64,000 nucleotides of DNA from Tardiphaga sp. P9-11 (lineage in GTDB: Bacteria; Pseudomonadota; Alphaproteobacteria; Rhizobiales; Xanthobacteraceae). The notes beneath the pieces are model-generated. The model searched no databases. It was not told the DNA's origin and saw nothing but the letters and a program-made list of their open reading frames with translations. The stretch is from the NCBI RefSeq assembly GCF_008329525.1, contig NZ_NPKQ01000003.1, positions 186,001 to 250,000 on the forward strand, in the 5' to 3' direction. Of the stretch, positions 15,969 through 24,916 are shown piece after piece (the stretch's first letter is position 1; each line of letters starts with the position of its first letter). The position numbers and the translations under genes are program-made.

Positions 15969-17582
15969 ATGACCCGCCTGGAAATGACGCGCCGCACGGC
16001 GCTGCTGACCTCCGCCGCCATTGCCGCCAATGTCGCGAACCCGCTGCGCGCCTTCGCGCAGGAATCGCCCAAGAAGGGCGGCGTGTTCAATGTCCATTAC
16101 GGTGCTGAACAGCGTCAGCTCAACCCCAGCATTCAGGCCTCCACCGGCGTCTACATCATCGGCGGCAAGATCCAGGAAGCGCTGGTCGATCTCGACGCCA
16201 ATGGCCAGCCGGTCGGCGTGCTCGCGGAGAGCTGGGAATCCACACCGGACGGCAAGACCATCACCTTCAAGTTGCGCAAGGGCGTGACCTGGCACGACGG
16301 CAAGCCGTTCACCTCGGCTGACGTTCAGTTCACTGCCATGAACATGTGGAAGAAGATCCTGAATTACGGATCGACCCTGCAGCTGTTCCTCACCGCGGTG
16401 GAAACGCCCGATGCGCAGACCGCGATTTTCAAGTATGAGCGGCCGATGCCGCTCGGCCTGCTGCTGCGCGCGCTGCCGGACCTCGGCTATATCTCCGCCA
16501 AGCACCTCTATGAGGGCAGCAGCGACATCCGCCAGAACCCGACCAATCTCGCGCCCGTCGGCACCGGTCCGTTCAAGTTCAACAAATACGAACGCGGCCA
16601 GTACATCATCGCCGATCGCAACGAGAATTACTGGCGCCCGAATGCACCCTATCTCGACCGGGTCGTCTGGAAGGTCGTGACCGACCGCGCGGCAGCTGCC
16701 GCCCAGATGGAAGCCGGCGACATCCAGTATAGCCCGTTCACGGGCCTGACGATTTCGGACACCGCGCGGCTGAGCAAGGACAAGCGCTTCATCGTCTCCA
16801 CCAAGGGCAATGAGGGCAACGCGCGCACCAACACCATCGAATTCAATTTCCGACGCAAGGAGCTGGCGGATATCCGCGTGCGCCGCGCCATTGCTCATGC
16901 GATCAATGTGCCGTTCTTCATCGAGAATTTCCTCGGCGATTTCGCCAAGCTCGGCACCGGCCCGATCCCGTCGGTCTCCACCGACTTCTACCCGGGCCCG
17001 GACACGCCGCAATATCCCTATGACAAGAAGAAGGCCGCCGCGCTGCTCGACGAGGCCGGCTTCAAGGCAGGCAGCGGCGGCACCCGGTTCTCGCTTCGCC
17101 TGCTGCCCGCGCCCTGGGGCGAGGACATCTCGCTGTGGGCGACCTTCATCCAGCAGTCGCTGGGCGAAGTCGGCATTCCCGTCGAGATCGTCCGCAACGA
17201 TGGCGGCGGCTTCCTGAAGCAGGTCTATGACGACCACGCCTTCGATCTCTCGACCGGCTGGCACCAGTATCGCAATGACCCTGCGGTCTCGACCACGGTC
17301 TGGTATCGCTCCGGCCAGCCGAAGGGCGCTCCCTGGACCAACCAGTGGGACTGGAAGAACGACGCCATCGACAAGGTGATCGACGATGCGGCCACCGAGA
17401 TCGATCCGGTCAAGCGCAAGGCGCTCTATGCGACCTTCGTCAAGGAAGCCAACACCGAACTGCCGGTATGGATGCCTATCGAACAGATATTCGTCACGGT
17501 GATTACAGCCAAGGCGCGTAACCATTCCAACACGCCGCGCTGGGGATCGTCGAGCTGGTATGATCTTTGGCTTTCCGCTTGA
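15969..17582 (+). CDS. Peptide-type ABC transporter substrate-binding protein
   Basis: Solute receptor of the SBP_bac_5 (dipeptide/oligopeptide/opine) family, 537 residues. The ATG at 15969 follows AGGAGA and opens a signal sequence with twin arginines (EMTRRTALLTSAA) and a cleavage site after AFA, so Tat export is likely. Family features include GGVFNVHYG at the mature N-terminus, LAESWESTPDGKTITFKLRKGVTWHDGKPFTSADV, and GTGPFKFNKYERGQY. An upstream in-frame extension to 15897 has no export signal and was rejected. Two permeases and a fused ATPase follow. Flanking D-carbamoylase and oxidoreductase genes suggest it brings in carbamoyl-, D- or modified amino acids or small peptides. Confidence 0.93.
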   Translation: MTRLEMTRRTALLTSAAIAANVANPLRAFAQESPKKGGVFNVHYGAEQRQLNPSIQASTGVYIIGGKIQEALVDLDANGQPVGVLAESWESTPDGKTITFKLRKGVTWHDGKPFTSADVQFTAMNMWKKILNYGSTLQLFLTAVETPDAQTAIFKYERPMPLGLLLRALPDLGYISAKHLYEGSSDIRQNPTNLAPVGTGPFKFNKYERGQYIIADRNENYWRPNAPYLDRVVWKVVTDRAAAAAQMEAGDIQYSPFTGLTISDTARLSKDKRFIVSTKGNEGNARTNTIEFNFRRKELADIRVRRAIAHAINVPFFIENFLGDFAKLGTGPIPSVSTDFYPGPDTPQYPYDKKKAAALLDEAGFKAGSGGTRFSLRLLPAPWGEDISLWATFIQQSLGEVGIPVEIVRNDGGGFLKQVYDDHAFDLSTGWHQYRNDPAVSTTVWYRSGQPKGAPWTNQWDWKNDAIDKVIDDAATEIDPVKRKALYATFVKEANTELPVWMPIEQIFVTVITAKARNHSNTPRWGSSSWYDLWLSA

Positions 17583-17606
17583 GCCAAACTTCGACACAAT
17601 AGCCAG

Positions 17607-18584
17607 ATGCGTATCCTGAGCCTTGCGGGGCGGCGGCTCGCCGCCTCGATCCCGACCCTGTTTCTAATTCTGATCGGCGTGTTCCTGTTGCTGCAATTCG
17701 CACCGGGAGACACCGTCGATGCCATGATGGCGCAGATGGGCGGCGGCGACGCCGCGACCGCGCGTGAACTACGCAAGTTCTACGGGCTCGATCTCTCGAT
17801 CCCGATGCAGCTCGGCAACTATCTGTGGCGGCTGATCCGCCTCGATCTCGGTTTCTCCTCGATCTATGGCAAACCGGTCGCCACGGTGATCCTCGAGCGA
17901 TTGCCGCCGACGATTCTGCTGATGACCGCGTCGCTGTCCTTTGCGTTTTTCTTCGGGCTGCTGTTCGGCGTCATCGCCGCCCGCGGCGTCAACAAGTGGC
18001 CGGATACGCTGATCTCCACCCTCGGCCTCGTCTTTTACGCGACGCCGTCGTTCTGGTTCGGGTTGATGGCCATCGTGGTGTTCTCGATCTACCTGCAATG
18101 GCTGCCGGCCGGCGGCTTCGAGGATATCGGTGCCGTGCAGACCGGATTTGGCCGCACCATCGACATCGCGCTGCATCTGATCCTGCCGACGCTGACTCTG
18201 GGCCTGATTTTCCTCGCCATTTATCTGCGCATCATGCGCGCCTCTATGCTGGAAGTGCTCAACCTCGATTTCGTCCGCACCGCGCGCGCCAAGGGTCTCG
18301 ACGAGACCCGTGTGGTGGTCCGCCACGTGCTGCGCAACGCGCTGCTGCCGATGGTGACGCTGATCGGGCTGCAGGCCGGCACCATGCTCGGCGGCTCGGT
18401 CGTCGTCGAAAGCGTGTTCTCCTTGCCCGGCCTCGGACGGCTCGCCTACGAGTCCGTCGTGCAACGCGATCTCAACACGCTGCTCGGCATCGTCTTCGTC
18501 TCGGCGCTTTTGGTAATCCTCGTCAACTTCCTCGTCGACCTTCTCTATGCCCGGCTCGATCCGCGCATCCAGGCGGAGGCGTAA
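17607..18584 (+). CDS. Peptide-type ABC transporter permease (DppB-like)
   Basis: Inner-membrane permease of 325 residues with six membrane segments, BPD_transp_1 fold with the DppB N-terminal domain (LLLQFAPGDTVDAM and ELRKFYGLDLSIPMQLGNYL). The EAA-like coupling loop is FVRTARAKGLDETRVVVRHVLRNALLP. It starts 24 bases after the binding-protein gene and is followed after three bases by the second permease. Confidence 0.94.
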   Translation: MRILSLAGRRLAASIPTLFLILIGVFLLLQFAPGDTVDAMMAQMGGGDAATARELRKFYGLDLSIPMQLGNYLWRLIRLDLGFSSIYGKPVATVILERLPPTILLMTASLSFAFFFGLLFGVIAARGVNKWPDTLISTLGLVFYATPSFWFGLMAIVVFSIYLQWLPAGGFEDIGAVQTGFGRTIDIALHLILPTLTLGLIFLAIYLRIMRASMLEVLNLDFVRTARAKGLDETRVVVRHVLRNALLPMVTLIGLQAGTMLGGSVVVESVFSLPGLGRLAYESVVQRDLNTLLGIVFVSALLVILVNFLVDLLYARLDPRIQAEA

Positions 18585-18587
18585 GCG

Positions 18588-19418
18588 ATGGACGCCGTGA
18601 AACGCTATTTCCGCAGCCCGGCCGCCGTGGTCGGCCTGCTGCTGTTGCTGGTGGTCATCGTCATGGCGATCACCGCGAGCTGGATCTATCCGCGCGATCC
18701 GCTCGCGCTCGCGGGACGGCCGCTGATCTGGCCGTTCTCCAATCCGCGCTTTCTGCTCGGCACCGACAATTCAGGCCGCGATATCGCCGCGCAGATTTTC
18801 TACGGCGCGCGTATCTCGCTGTTGATCGGCGGCGTGGCGACTGTGATCGCCGTGGTCATCGGCGTGCTGATCGGTGCCTTTGCCGGCTATTACGGCGGCT
18901 GGGTCGATACGGTGCTGATGCGCATCACCGAAGCCTTCCAGACGCTGCCCAACTTCGTGCTGCTGCTGGTGCTGGTCGCCGTGTTCGGCTCGACCATCAC
19001 CACCGTCACCATCGCCGTCGGCATCGTCTCATGGCCGGCTCCGGCGCGGCTGACGCGTGCGGAATTCATGTCGCTACGCAGCCGCGAATTCGTGCAGGCC
19101 GGACGCACGCTGGGCATGAAGGACATCCAGCTCATCCTGGGCGAGATCCTGCCCAATGCGCTGCCGCCGGTCATTGTCTATGCCAGCGTGGTGATGGCAC
19201 TGTCGATCCTGCTGGAGAGCGCTCTCGCCTTCCTGCGCCTGTCCGATCCCAATGTGGCGTCATGGGGCAACCTCATCGGCCTCGGCCGCGACGTGCTGCG
19301 CGTGCAGTGGTACGTCTCCGCGATCCCCGGCATCGCCATTCTGCTCACGGTGCTCGCGGTGTCGCTGGTCGGCCAAGGCCTCAACGATGCGCTCAATCCG
19401 AGACTGAAGAGCCGATGA
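18588..19418 (+). CDS. Peptide-type ABC transporter permease (DppC-like)
   Basis: Second permease, 276 residues. The N-terminal segment is followed by LLGTDNSGRDIAAQIFYGARISL, a DppC hallmark. The coupling loop reads SREFVQAGRTLGMKDIQLILGEILPNALPP. Its TGA overlaps the ATPase ATG (ATGA), indicating coupled translation. Confidence 0.94.
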   Translation: MDAVKRYFRSPAAVVGLLLLLVVIVMAITASWIYPRDPLALAGRPLIWPFSNPRFLLGTDNSGRDIAAQIFYGARISLLIGGVATVIAVVIGVLIGAFAGYYGGWVDTVLMRITEAFQTLPNFVLLLVLVAVFGSTITTVTIAVGIVSWPAPARLTRAEFMSLRSREFVQAGRTLGMKDIQLILGEILPNALPPVIVYASVVMALSILLESALAFLRLSDPNVASWGNLIGLGRDVLRVQWYVSAIPGIAILLTVLAVSLVGQGLNDALNPRLKSR

Positions 19419-21049
19419 GCGCCGTGGACAATCCAATCCTCACCATCGAGAGCCTCAGCGTGAAGCTGCCGAAAGGCGCCGACCGCTCGCATGCGCTTGG
19501 CGGCGTCTCGATGGCGATCGCTGCCAATGAGATCGTCTGCGTGGTCGGCGAGTCCGGCTCCGGCAAGTCGGTGATGGCCAACGCCATCATGCGGTTGCTC
19601 CCCGGAGAAGTCGCCATCGACGGCGGCCGGGTATTGTTCGAAGGCAAGGATCTCGCCAGCGCCAGCAATACCGAGATGCGCAGGGTGCGCGGCGCCGGCA
19701 TTGCGATGATCTTTCAGGAGCCGATGACCGCGCTCAATCCGCTGCGCACCATCGGCGACCAGATCGGCGAGATGTTCGAGATCCATACCGAACTCTCGAA
19801 ATCCGAGATCAAGGCGCGCGTGCTGGCGCTGCTGCAGGACGTGCGGATTCCCGACCCCGCGCAGGCGGCACGTGCCTATCCGCACGAACTCTCCGGCGGA
19901 CAGCGTCAGCGCGCGATGATCGCCATGGCGCTCGCTCTCGATCCACGTCTGCTGATCGCGGATGAGCCAACCACCGCGCTCGACGTCACCACGCAGGCGC
20001 AGATCCTGAAGCTGATCAAGGAGCTGCAGAGCCGCCGCAACACCGCGGTGCTGTTCATCACCCACGATTTCGGCGTCGTCGCCGAGATCGCCGATCGTGT
20101 GGTGGTGATGCAGCACGGCAAGGTGGTCGAACAGGGCGCCGTGAAGGATGTGCTGACCAATCCGCAGCACCCTTATACGCAACAGCTGATCGCCGCGGTG
20201 CCGCCACTGACGGCGCCGCCGCCGCGCGCACTGTCCGATGACATCATCCTCGATCTTGCCGATGTCTCGAAGACCTATCGCAATGGCGGTTTTCTCGGCC
20301 GCGGCGTGCGCGTGACCCATGCGGTGAAATCCGTCTCGCTGAAACTGCCGCGCGGTGCAACGCTCGGCATTGTCGGCGAGTCAGGTTCGGGCAAATCGAC
20401 GCTGGCCCGCTGCATCATCAGGCTGATCGATCCCGATGGGGGATCGATCGTGCTGGAAGGCAAGGACTGGGCGAAGCTCACGCGTGACGAGGTGCGTCGC
20501 GAGACCAGACACATCCAGATGGTGTTTCAGGACCCGTTCGCCTCGCTGAACCCGCGCCGCAAGGCCGGCGATCTCGTGGCGCAAGGCCCGATCGTGCACG
20601 GTACGCCGCGTGTGCAGGCGGTGGCACAGGCGAAGGAGCTGTTTCGGCTGGTCGGCCTCGATCCCTCGGCCATCGACCGCTTCCCGCACGAATTCTCCGG
20701 CGGCCAACGCCAGCGCATCGGTCTTGCGCGTGCGCTCGCGCTGAAGCCCGACGTGCTGGTGGCGGATGAAGCCGTCTCTGCGCTCGACGTCTCGGTGCAA
20801 GCGCAGGTGCTGAAGATGCTGCACGAGCTGCGCGAGCGGCTTGGGCTCTCGATCGTCTTCATCACCCATGACCTGCGCGTGGCCGCGCAGATCTGCGATC
20901 TCGTCGCCGTGATGAAGGACGGCGAAGTGGTCGAGCATGGACTGGCCGGCGAGGTATTCGGCAATCCGCAGCACGCTTATACAAAGGCCCTGCTGGCTTC
21001 GATTCCCGGCGGCGACTTTGCACGCAGCCGGAAGCCGATTACCGCTTAG
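19415..21049 (+). CDS. Fused double ATP-binding protein of peptide-type ABC importer (DppD-DppF)
   Basis: A 544-residue protein with two complete ABC ATPase domains, equivalent to DppD and DppF fused (as in GsiA). Domain 1 has Walker A GESGSGKS at 45-52, signature LSGGQRQR at 159-166 and Walker [11 protein letters not shown]. Domain 2 has Walker A at 321-328, signature FSGGQRQR from 427 and Walker B-like [10 protein letters not shown], with Ala in place of the usual Pro after the glutamate. Each domain ends in the oligopeptide-type tail [10 protein letters not shown] / [10 protein letters not shown]. The start is the ATG overlapping the DppC-like stop. Its stop overlaps the stop of the opposing oxidoreductase gene by four bases. 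Confidence 0.94.
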   Translation: MSAVDNPILTIESLSVKLPKGADRSHALGGVSMAIAANEIVCVVGESGSGKSVMANAIMRLLPGEVAIDGGRVLFEGKDLASASNTEMRRVRGAGIAMIFQEPMTALNPLRTIGDQIGEMFEIHTELSKSEIKARVLALLQDVRIPDPAQAARAYPHELSGGQRQRAMIAMALALDPRLLIADEPTTALDVTTQAQILKLIKELQSRRNTAVLFITHDFGVVAEIADRVVVMQHGKVVEQGAVKDVLTNPQHPYTQQLIAAVPPLTAPPPRALSDDIILDLADVSKTYRNGGFLGRGVRVTHAVKSVSLKLPRGATLGIVGESGSGKSTLARCIIRLIDPDGGSIVLEGKDWAKLTRDEVRRETRHIQMVFQDPFASLNPRRKAGDLVAQGPIVHGTPRVQAVAQAKELFRLVGLDPSAIDRFPHEFSGGQRQRIGLARALALKPDVLVADEAVSALDVSVQAQVLKMLHELRERLGLSIVFITHDLRVAAQICDLVAVMKDGEVVEHGLAGEVFGNPQHAYTKALLASIPGGDFARSRKPITA

Positions 21050-22350
21050 GCGATCTCTTTCGCGTCCCTGCGGCGATAGACCAGCAGCATGAACGGCGCG
21101 AGCAATCGCATCAGCCCATGGGCCGCGATCGGCACGGGCTCAGAGAATGGCAGCGCCAACTCACTCTCCGGCACACCGCGCACCGCCTTCGACAGTTCAT
21201 CGCCAAGCGCCACCGACAGCGCCACGCCGCGGCCGTTGCAGCCGGTCCAACCGTAAGCATTCGGCCCGAGCTTGTGCATACGCGGCAGGAAATCCGTGGT
21301 CATGCCGACATAACCATTCCAGACATAGTCGAATTTAACATCGCCGATCTGTGGCCACAGCCGCTTCAACCGCTCGCCGACCATGACTTTCAGCCGCTCG
21401 GTCTTGTCGCCGAGACCGACAACATTGCCGCCGGTGACCAGACGATTGCGCGCATCGTAGCGCGCGAAATACAGCTCGCCATGGGTGTCGGACATCGACT
21501 GCCGGCCGGGGATGATGGTCTTGCGCGCGTCGTCCGATAGCGGCTGCGTCGCCATCTGCCAGGACAGCACCGGCATGACTTCACTGGCGATACCCGGGGA
21601 GAGCTGCTTGGAGAATTCGCCGGTATAGGCATTGGTGGCGACGACCAGGCTGCGCGCGCTGACCTGCCCATTCTTCGTCTTGACGATCCAGCGATCGCCC
21701 TTGCGCTCATAGCTCTCGACCGGCGAGCGCGCATAGATGCGGCCGCCCTGCTCCAACACCACGCGTGCAAGACCGCGCGCCAGCGCCAGCGGATTGATGT
21801 GGCCGCCAGTTTTATTCCAGAAGCCGCCGAACCACGCATCCGATCCGAGCAGCGTGCGCATCTGTTCGCGCGAGAGCATCTCCACCGGCGCGCCATGTTT
21901 CGACCACTGCCGCACACGGCGCTCGGCGATCTTGATACGGCCCGGCGAATGCACCGGCTGGATCCAGCCGTTCTGCTCGGCCTCGGCCTGGATCTGATAA
22001 CGCCGCGTGAGATCGAACAGGATCGAGGCGCTGTCGCGGATCAGACCGACGAGGCGCTCGCCGGCCGCGCCATAGCGCTTGATGATATCTTCGGGATCAG
22101 GCCGCGACAGTGTCGGGATCACCTGACCGTTGTTGCGCCCTGACGCGCCCCAGCCGGGCTCCATCGCCTCGACCACAACAACATCGACCCCGGCCTCGCG
22201 CAGATGCAGCGCTGTCGAGAGCCCCGTGAAACCAGCGCCGATGACGACCACATCGGCCTCGACCGGGCCGTTCAGCTCAGGCAACTCCGGACCGGGAGGT
22301 GTGACGCCGGCCCACAGCGACTTCGGCCAGGGCACATTTGCGGTATCCAT
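21046..22350 (-). CDS. FAD-dependent oxidoreductase, DAO family
   Basis: Flavoprotein amine/amino-acid oxidase of the DadA/PuuB/GlpO group (DAO fold), about 434 residues. The FAD-binding motif VVVIGAGFTGLSTALHL lies at 34-50, and GASGRNNGQVIP (68-79) resembles the corresponding motif of gamma-glutamylputrescine oxidoreductases. Later, GWTGCNGRGVALSVALGDEL is the second flavin-contact segment. The ATG at 22350, with AAAGG seven bases before, fits family starts better than 22371 or a TTG at 22374. A hydrophobic C-terminal helix (LMRLLAPFMLLVY) may hold it at the membrane. In context it may oxidise a D-amino acid or amine delivered by the neighbouring importer; the substrate is not determinable. 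Confidence 0.88.
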   Translation of the reverse strand: MDTANVPWPKSLWAGVTPPGPELPELNGPVEADVVVIGAGFTGLSTALHLREAGVDVVVVEAMEPGWGASGRNNGQVIPTLSRPDPEDIIKRYGAAGERLVGLIRDSASILFDLTRRYQIQAEAEQNGWIQPVHSPGRIKIAERRVRQWSKHGAPVEMLSREQMRTLLGSDAWFGGFWNKTGGHINPLALARGLARVVLEQGGRIYARSPVESYERKGDRWIVKTKNGQVSARSLVVATNAYTGEFSKQLSPGIASEVMPVLSWQMATQPLSDDARKTIIPGRQSMSDTHGELYFARYDARNRLVTGGNVVGLGDKTERLKVMVGERLKRLWPQIGDVKFDYVWNGYVGMTTDFLPRMHKLGPNAYGWTGCNGRGVALSVALGDELSKAVRGVPESELALPFSEPVPIAAHGLMRLLAPFMLLVYRRRDAKEIA

Positions 22351-22473
22351 CGTCACGCCTTTCTGCAGCATCAATCATGCGTTGCGCCACGTAACCGAAC
22401 ATAACCGTTCTCTTGCGGCACCCCTGCATTCTGCATAGTTTACGCGCCTGATCCATTGCAAGGTAATGAGCAC

Positions 22474-23331
22474 GTGACGCTGAAAAACATCATTGGAATC
22501 GACCACGCCGTGGTCGTCGTCAAGGACCTCGACGCGGCTGCCGCGAACTGGAAGAGCCTCGGCTTCACCGTGTCGCCACGGGGCACCCACAGCGCCAAGA
22601 TGGGCTCCGGCAATTACACCATGATGCTCGGCCCGGATTATCTCGAGCTGCTGGGCGTGCTGAACGAGACCGAGCACAACGCGCCGACGCGGGCCTTCCT
22701 CGCCAAGCGCGGCGAAGGCATCGAACGCATCGCTTTCACCACCACGGATGCGACCGTCGGCGCCGAGGAAATCCGCGCGCTTGGCTATACGCCGATTGGC
22801 CCAACCGATTTCGAACGCCCGGTGACCATGCCCGACGGCACGTTGAGCGCAGCGAAATTCGCCACCTATCAGTGGCCTTATGCCGAAGCGCCGGGTGGAC
22901 TGCGCATCTTCGCCTGCCAGCACAAGACCCGCGAGACCGTGTGGATTCCCGAACTGATGGTGCATGCCAATACGGCCAAGCGCATCAAGAAGGTGATGAT
23001 CGTCACGCCGGAGCCGGAGAAGGATGCGCAGCATATGACGAAGCTGATCGACGGCGCTGCGAAGACCGAAGCCGATGGCGCCGTCACCGTGCCGTCGGGC
23101 GGCGGCCGCGCCGACTTCGTGTTCGTGACGAAGGACGTGCTCGCGAAGCATTTCCCCGGCACGTCGCTCGCGGGCATTCCTGAACGCGGCGGCATTGCGC
23201 TGGTGTTCGGCGTGGCTGATGTGGCTGCGGCGGAGAAGGCTGTTGGGTCAGCCGGTGCACGCACCGATGTCGGCGTCGTAGTGCCGCCGAGCAAGGGCAA
23301 TGGTGTACTGCTGGCGTTTACGCAGGATTGA
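22474..23331 (+). CDS. VOC-superfamily (glyoxalase-like) protein
   Basis: A 285-residue member of the vicinal-oxygen-chelate superfamily, probably Glyoxalase_3/glyoxalase-like domain type. Two beta-alpha-beta-beta-beta modules are visible: IDHAVVVVKDLDAAAANWKSLGF (residues about 8-30), and a second half beginning KRIKKVMIVTPEPEKDAQHM. I prefer the GTG at 22474, with AAGG upstream, over a TTG at 22456. It is divergent from the DAO-type oxidoreductase, with a 123-base gap between the chosen starts. Enzymes of this type include dioxygenases, lyases and isomerases; no specific reaction can be assigned. Confidence 0.82.
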   Translation: MTLKNIIGIDHAVVVVKDLDAAAANWKSLGFTVSPRGTHSAKMGSGNYTMMLGPDYLELLGVLNETEHNAPTRAFLAKRGEGIERIAFTTTDATVGAEEIRALGYTPIGPTDFERPVTMPDGTLSAAKFATYQWPYAEAPGGLRIFACQHKTRETVWIPELMVHANTAKRIKKVMIVTPEPEKDAQHMTKLIDGAAKTEADGAVTVPSGGGRADFVFVTKDVLAKHFPGTSLAGIPERGGIALVFGVADVAAAEKAVGSAGARTDVGVVVPPSKGNGVLLAFTQD

Positions 23332-23369
23332 GACGAACCGCCGCAGTTTTCTCGGTATGCGCGTCACCG

Positions 23370-23535
23370 CACACTCGCTATTCCGGGGCGGGAGCGGCGC
23401 CGAGAGGCGACGGGACCGAACCCGGAATCTTGATGTGTTCATCACCTCGTGCGTCCGGGTGGCGGAGAGGTGGACTACATATCGGGATTCCGGGTTCGCG
23501 TTCGGAAGGCCGAACGCGCCCCGGAATGACGAGTG
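23370..23535. repeat. Compound palindromic repeat, copy B2
   Basis: TATTCCGGGGCGGG near 23380 faces CGCGCCCCGGAATGACGAG at the right end, enclosing a second inverted pair CGGGATTCCGGGTTCGCG / CGCGCCCCGGAAT. The right half is a near copy of the element at 11250-11292. It lies between the convergent VOC and M20 peptidase genes. Confidence 0.7.
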
Positions 23536-23541
23536 GGGACG

Positions 23542-24915
23542 CTACTTCTTCTCACCCAAATCCCAGAACAATCCCGCCATGATGTTCAGCGCTTCTTCCG
23601 TCACCGGCAGGAGAATGTGTTCATCGGGCGCGTGCTGTGAGCAGCCGGGATAGGAATGCGGCACCCACACGGTGGGCAGGCCGAGAATATCCGTAAACAC
23701 GTCATTCGGCAGCGAACCGCCGAAATTCGGCAACAGCGCCGGCGCCTTGCCCGTGGTCTTGCGCACGGACTCCACCGCCCAGCCGACCCACGGATTGTCG
23801 ATGTCGGTGCGTGACGCCGAGAAATATTGCGACTGACTCACCTTGATATCGGGGTAGCCGTTGGCGGCAAAATGCTTCTCAATTGCCGGCACGACATTCT
23901 CAATATCGGTGCCGACGACAAAGCGAAGCTGCAGCACCGCGCCTGCCTTGCCCGGAATGGCATTCGCGGGATTGTTGATATTGCCCGCATTGATCGCCAG
24001 TACTTCCAGCGTATTCCACGCATAGAGTCGTTCAGCGGGCGTCAGTCCGTCTTCGCCCCAGCTCTCGGAGATCGAGGGCTCATCGGCAGTCGGCGCGACG
24101 ATCACATCGGCCAGCGCCGCACGGATCGCGTTGGTGATGCGAGGCGGCTTCAGTGCATCGAGCAGGATGCGGCCATTCTTGTCGACCAGCGTCGCGACCG
24201 CCGAAGCAAGGATGGTCGCGGGATTGGCGAGCAGCCCACCCCAGTTGCCGGAATGATGCGCGCCCTCGCGCAATTCAATGTCCAGATGAATACGCCGGCC
24301 ACCGCGACAGCCGAGGAAGATCGTCGGGCGTTCCGCGGAGAGACGCGGGCCGTCGGAAGCGAGAAACAGATCGGCCTTCAGCTCGTCGCGATGCGCGTCG
24401 CAGATTGTCGGAAGATCGGGTGAGCCGATTTCCTCGCCCATCTCGATGATGAATTTTGCATTGAAGCCGAGCTTGCCGCCGCGCGCTTCATGCACCGCGC
24501 GGAGTGCGGCGATATTGATGGCATGCTGCCCCTTGTTATCGGCAGTGCCGCGGCCATAGACGCGCTCGCCTGACGTCGTGCAGCGCCACGGATCGAGACC
24601 GTCGCGCCATTCGCCTTCCATGCCGGGAACGACATCGCCATGGCCGTACATCAGCACGGTCGGCAGATCATCGCCCTCGCGATAGTCGGCGAGCAGACAC
24701 GGCCCCTTACCGCTCGGTGACCGGACCAGCTTTGTCGTGAAACCGAGCGCCGTGAAGGTCGGCGTCAGCTCCTGTTCGAGATAGGCGCGCAGCTCTTCGC
24801 TGCGATTGTCGCTCTGGCTCTCGGTCTTGTAGGCCACCATGCGATCAAGCATGGCGAGAAAGTCGCCCGAGGTGAATTGCGCATTGACCCGCGCGATGGC
24901 ATCGACCCGCGTCAT
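23542..24915 (-). CDS. M20-family metallopeptidase / dipeptidase
   Basis: Cytoplasmic di-zinc hydrolase of the M20 family (carnosinase/ArgE/DapE-like), 457 residues. Metal and catalytic residues are His92 and Asp94 (MYGHGDVVPG), bridging Asp126 (GRGTADNKGQH) and the Glu161-Glu162 pair (IEMGEEIGSPD). The C-terminal His-containing segment is VPHSYPGCSQHAPDEH. The dimerisation lid lies between about residues 200 and 320. It ends a three-gene minus-strand set with the class-III PLP enzyme and kinase, one base after the former. It likely releases amino acids from imported peptides or N-acyl compounds. Confidence 0.92.
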   Translation of the reverse strand: MTRVDAIARVNAQFTSGDFLAMLDRMVAYKTESQSDNRSEELRAYLEQELTPTFTALGFTTKLVRSPSGKGPCLLADYREGDDLPTVLMYGHGDVVPGMEGEWRDGLDPWRCTTSGERVYGRGTADNKGQHAINIAALRAVHEARGGKLGFNAKFIIEMGEEIGSPDLPTICDAHRDELKADLFLASDGPRLSAERPTIFLGCRGGRRIHLDIELREGAHHSGNWGGLLANPATILASAVATLVDKNGRILLDALKPPRITNAIRAALADVIVAPTADEPSISESWGEDGLTPAERLYAWNTLEVLAINAGNINNPANAIPGKAGAVLQLRFVVGTDIENVVPAIEKHFAANGYPDIKVSQSQYFSASRTDIDNPWVGWAVESVRKTTGKAPALLPNFGGSLPNDVFTDILGLPTVWVPHSYPGCSQHAPDEHILLPVTEEALNIMAGLFWDLGEKK

Positions 24916-24916
24916 C

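Noticed and set aside
15714-17597. A 627-codon minus-strand open frame
   Set aside because: Antisense to the peptide-type binding protein, no family features, typical GC-rich shadow frame.
17825-21049. A 1074-codon plus-strand frame
   Set aside because: The upstream part is out of frame with two clear permeases; only 19415-21049 is coding.
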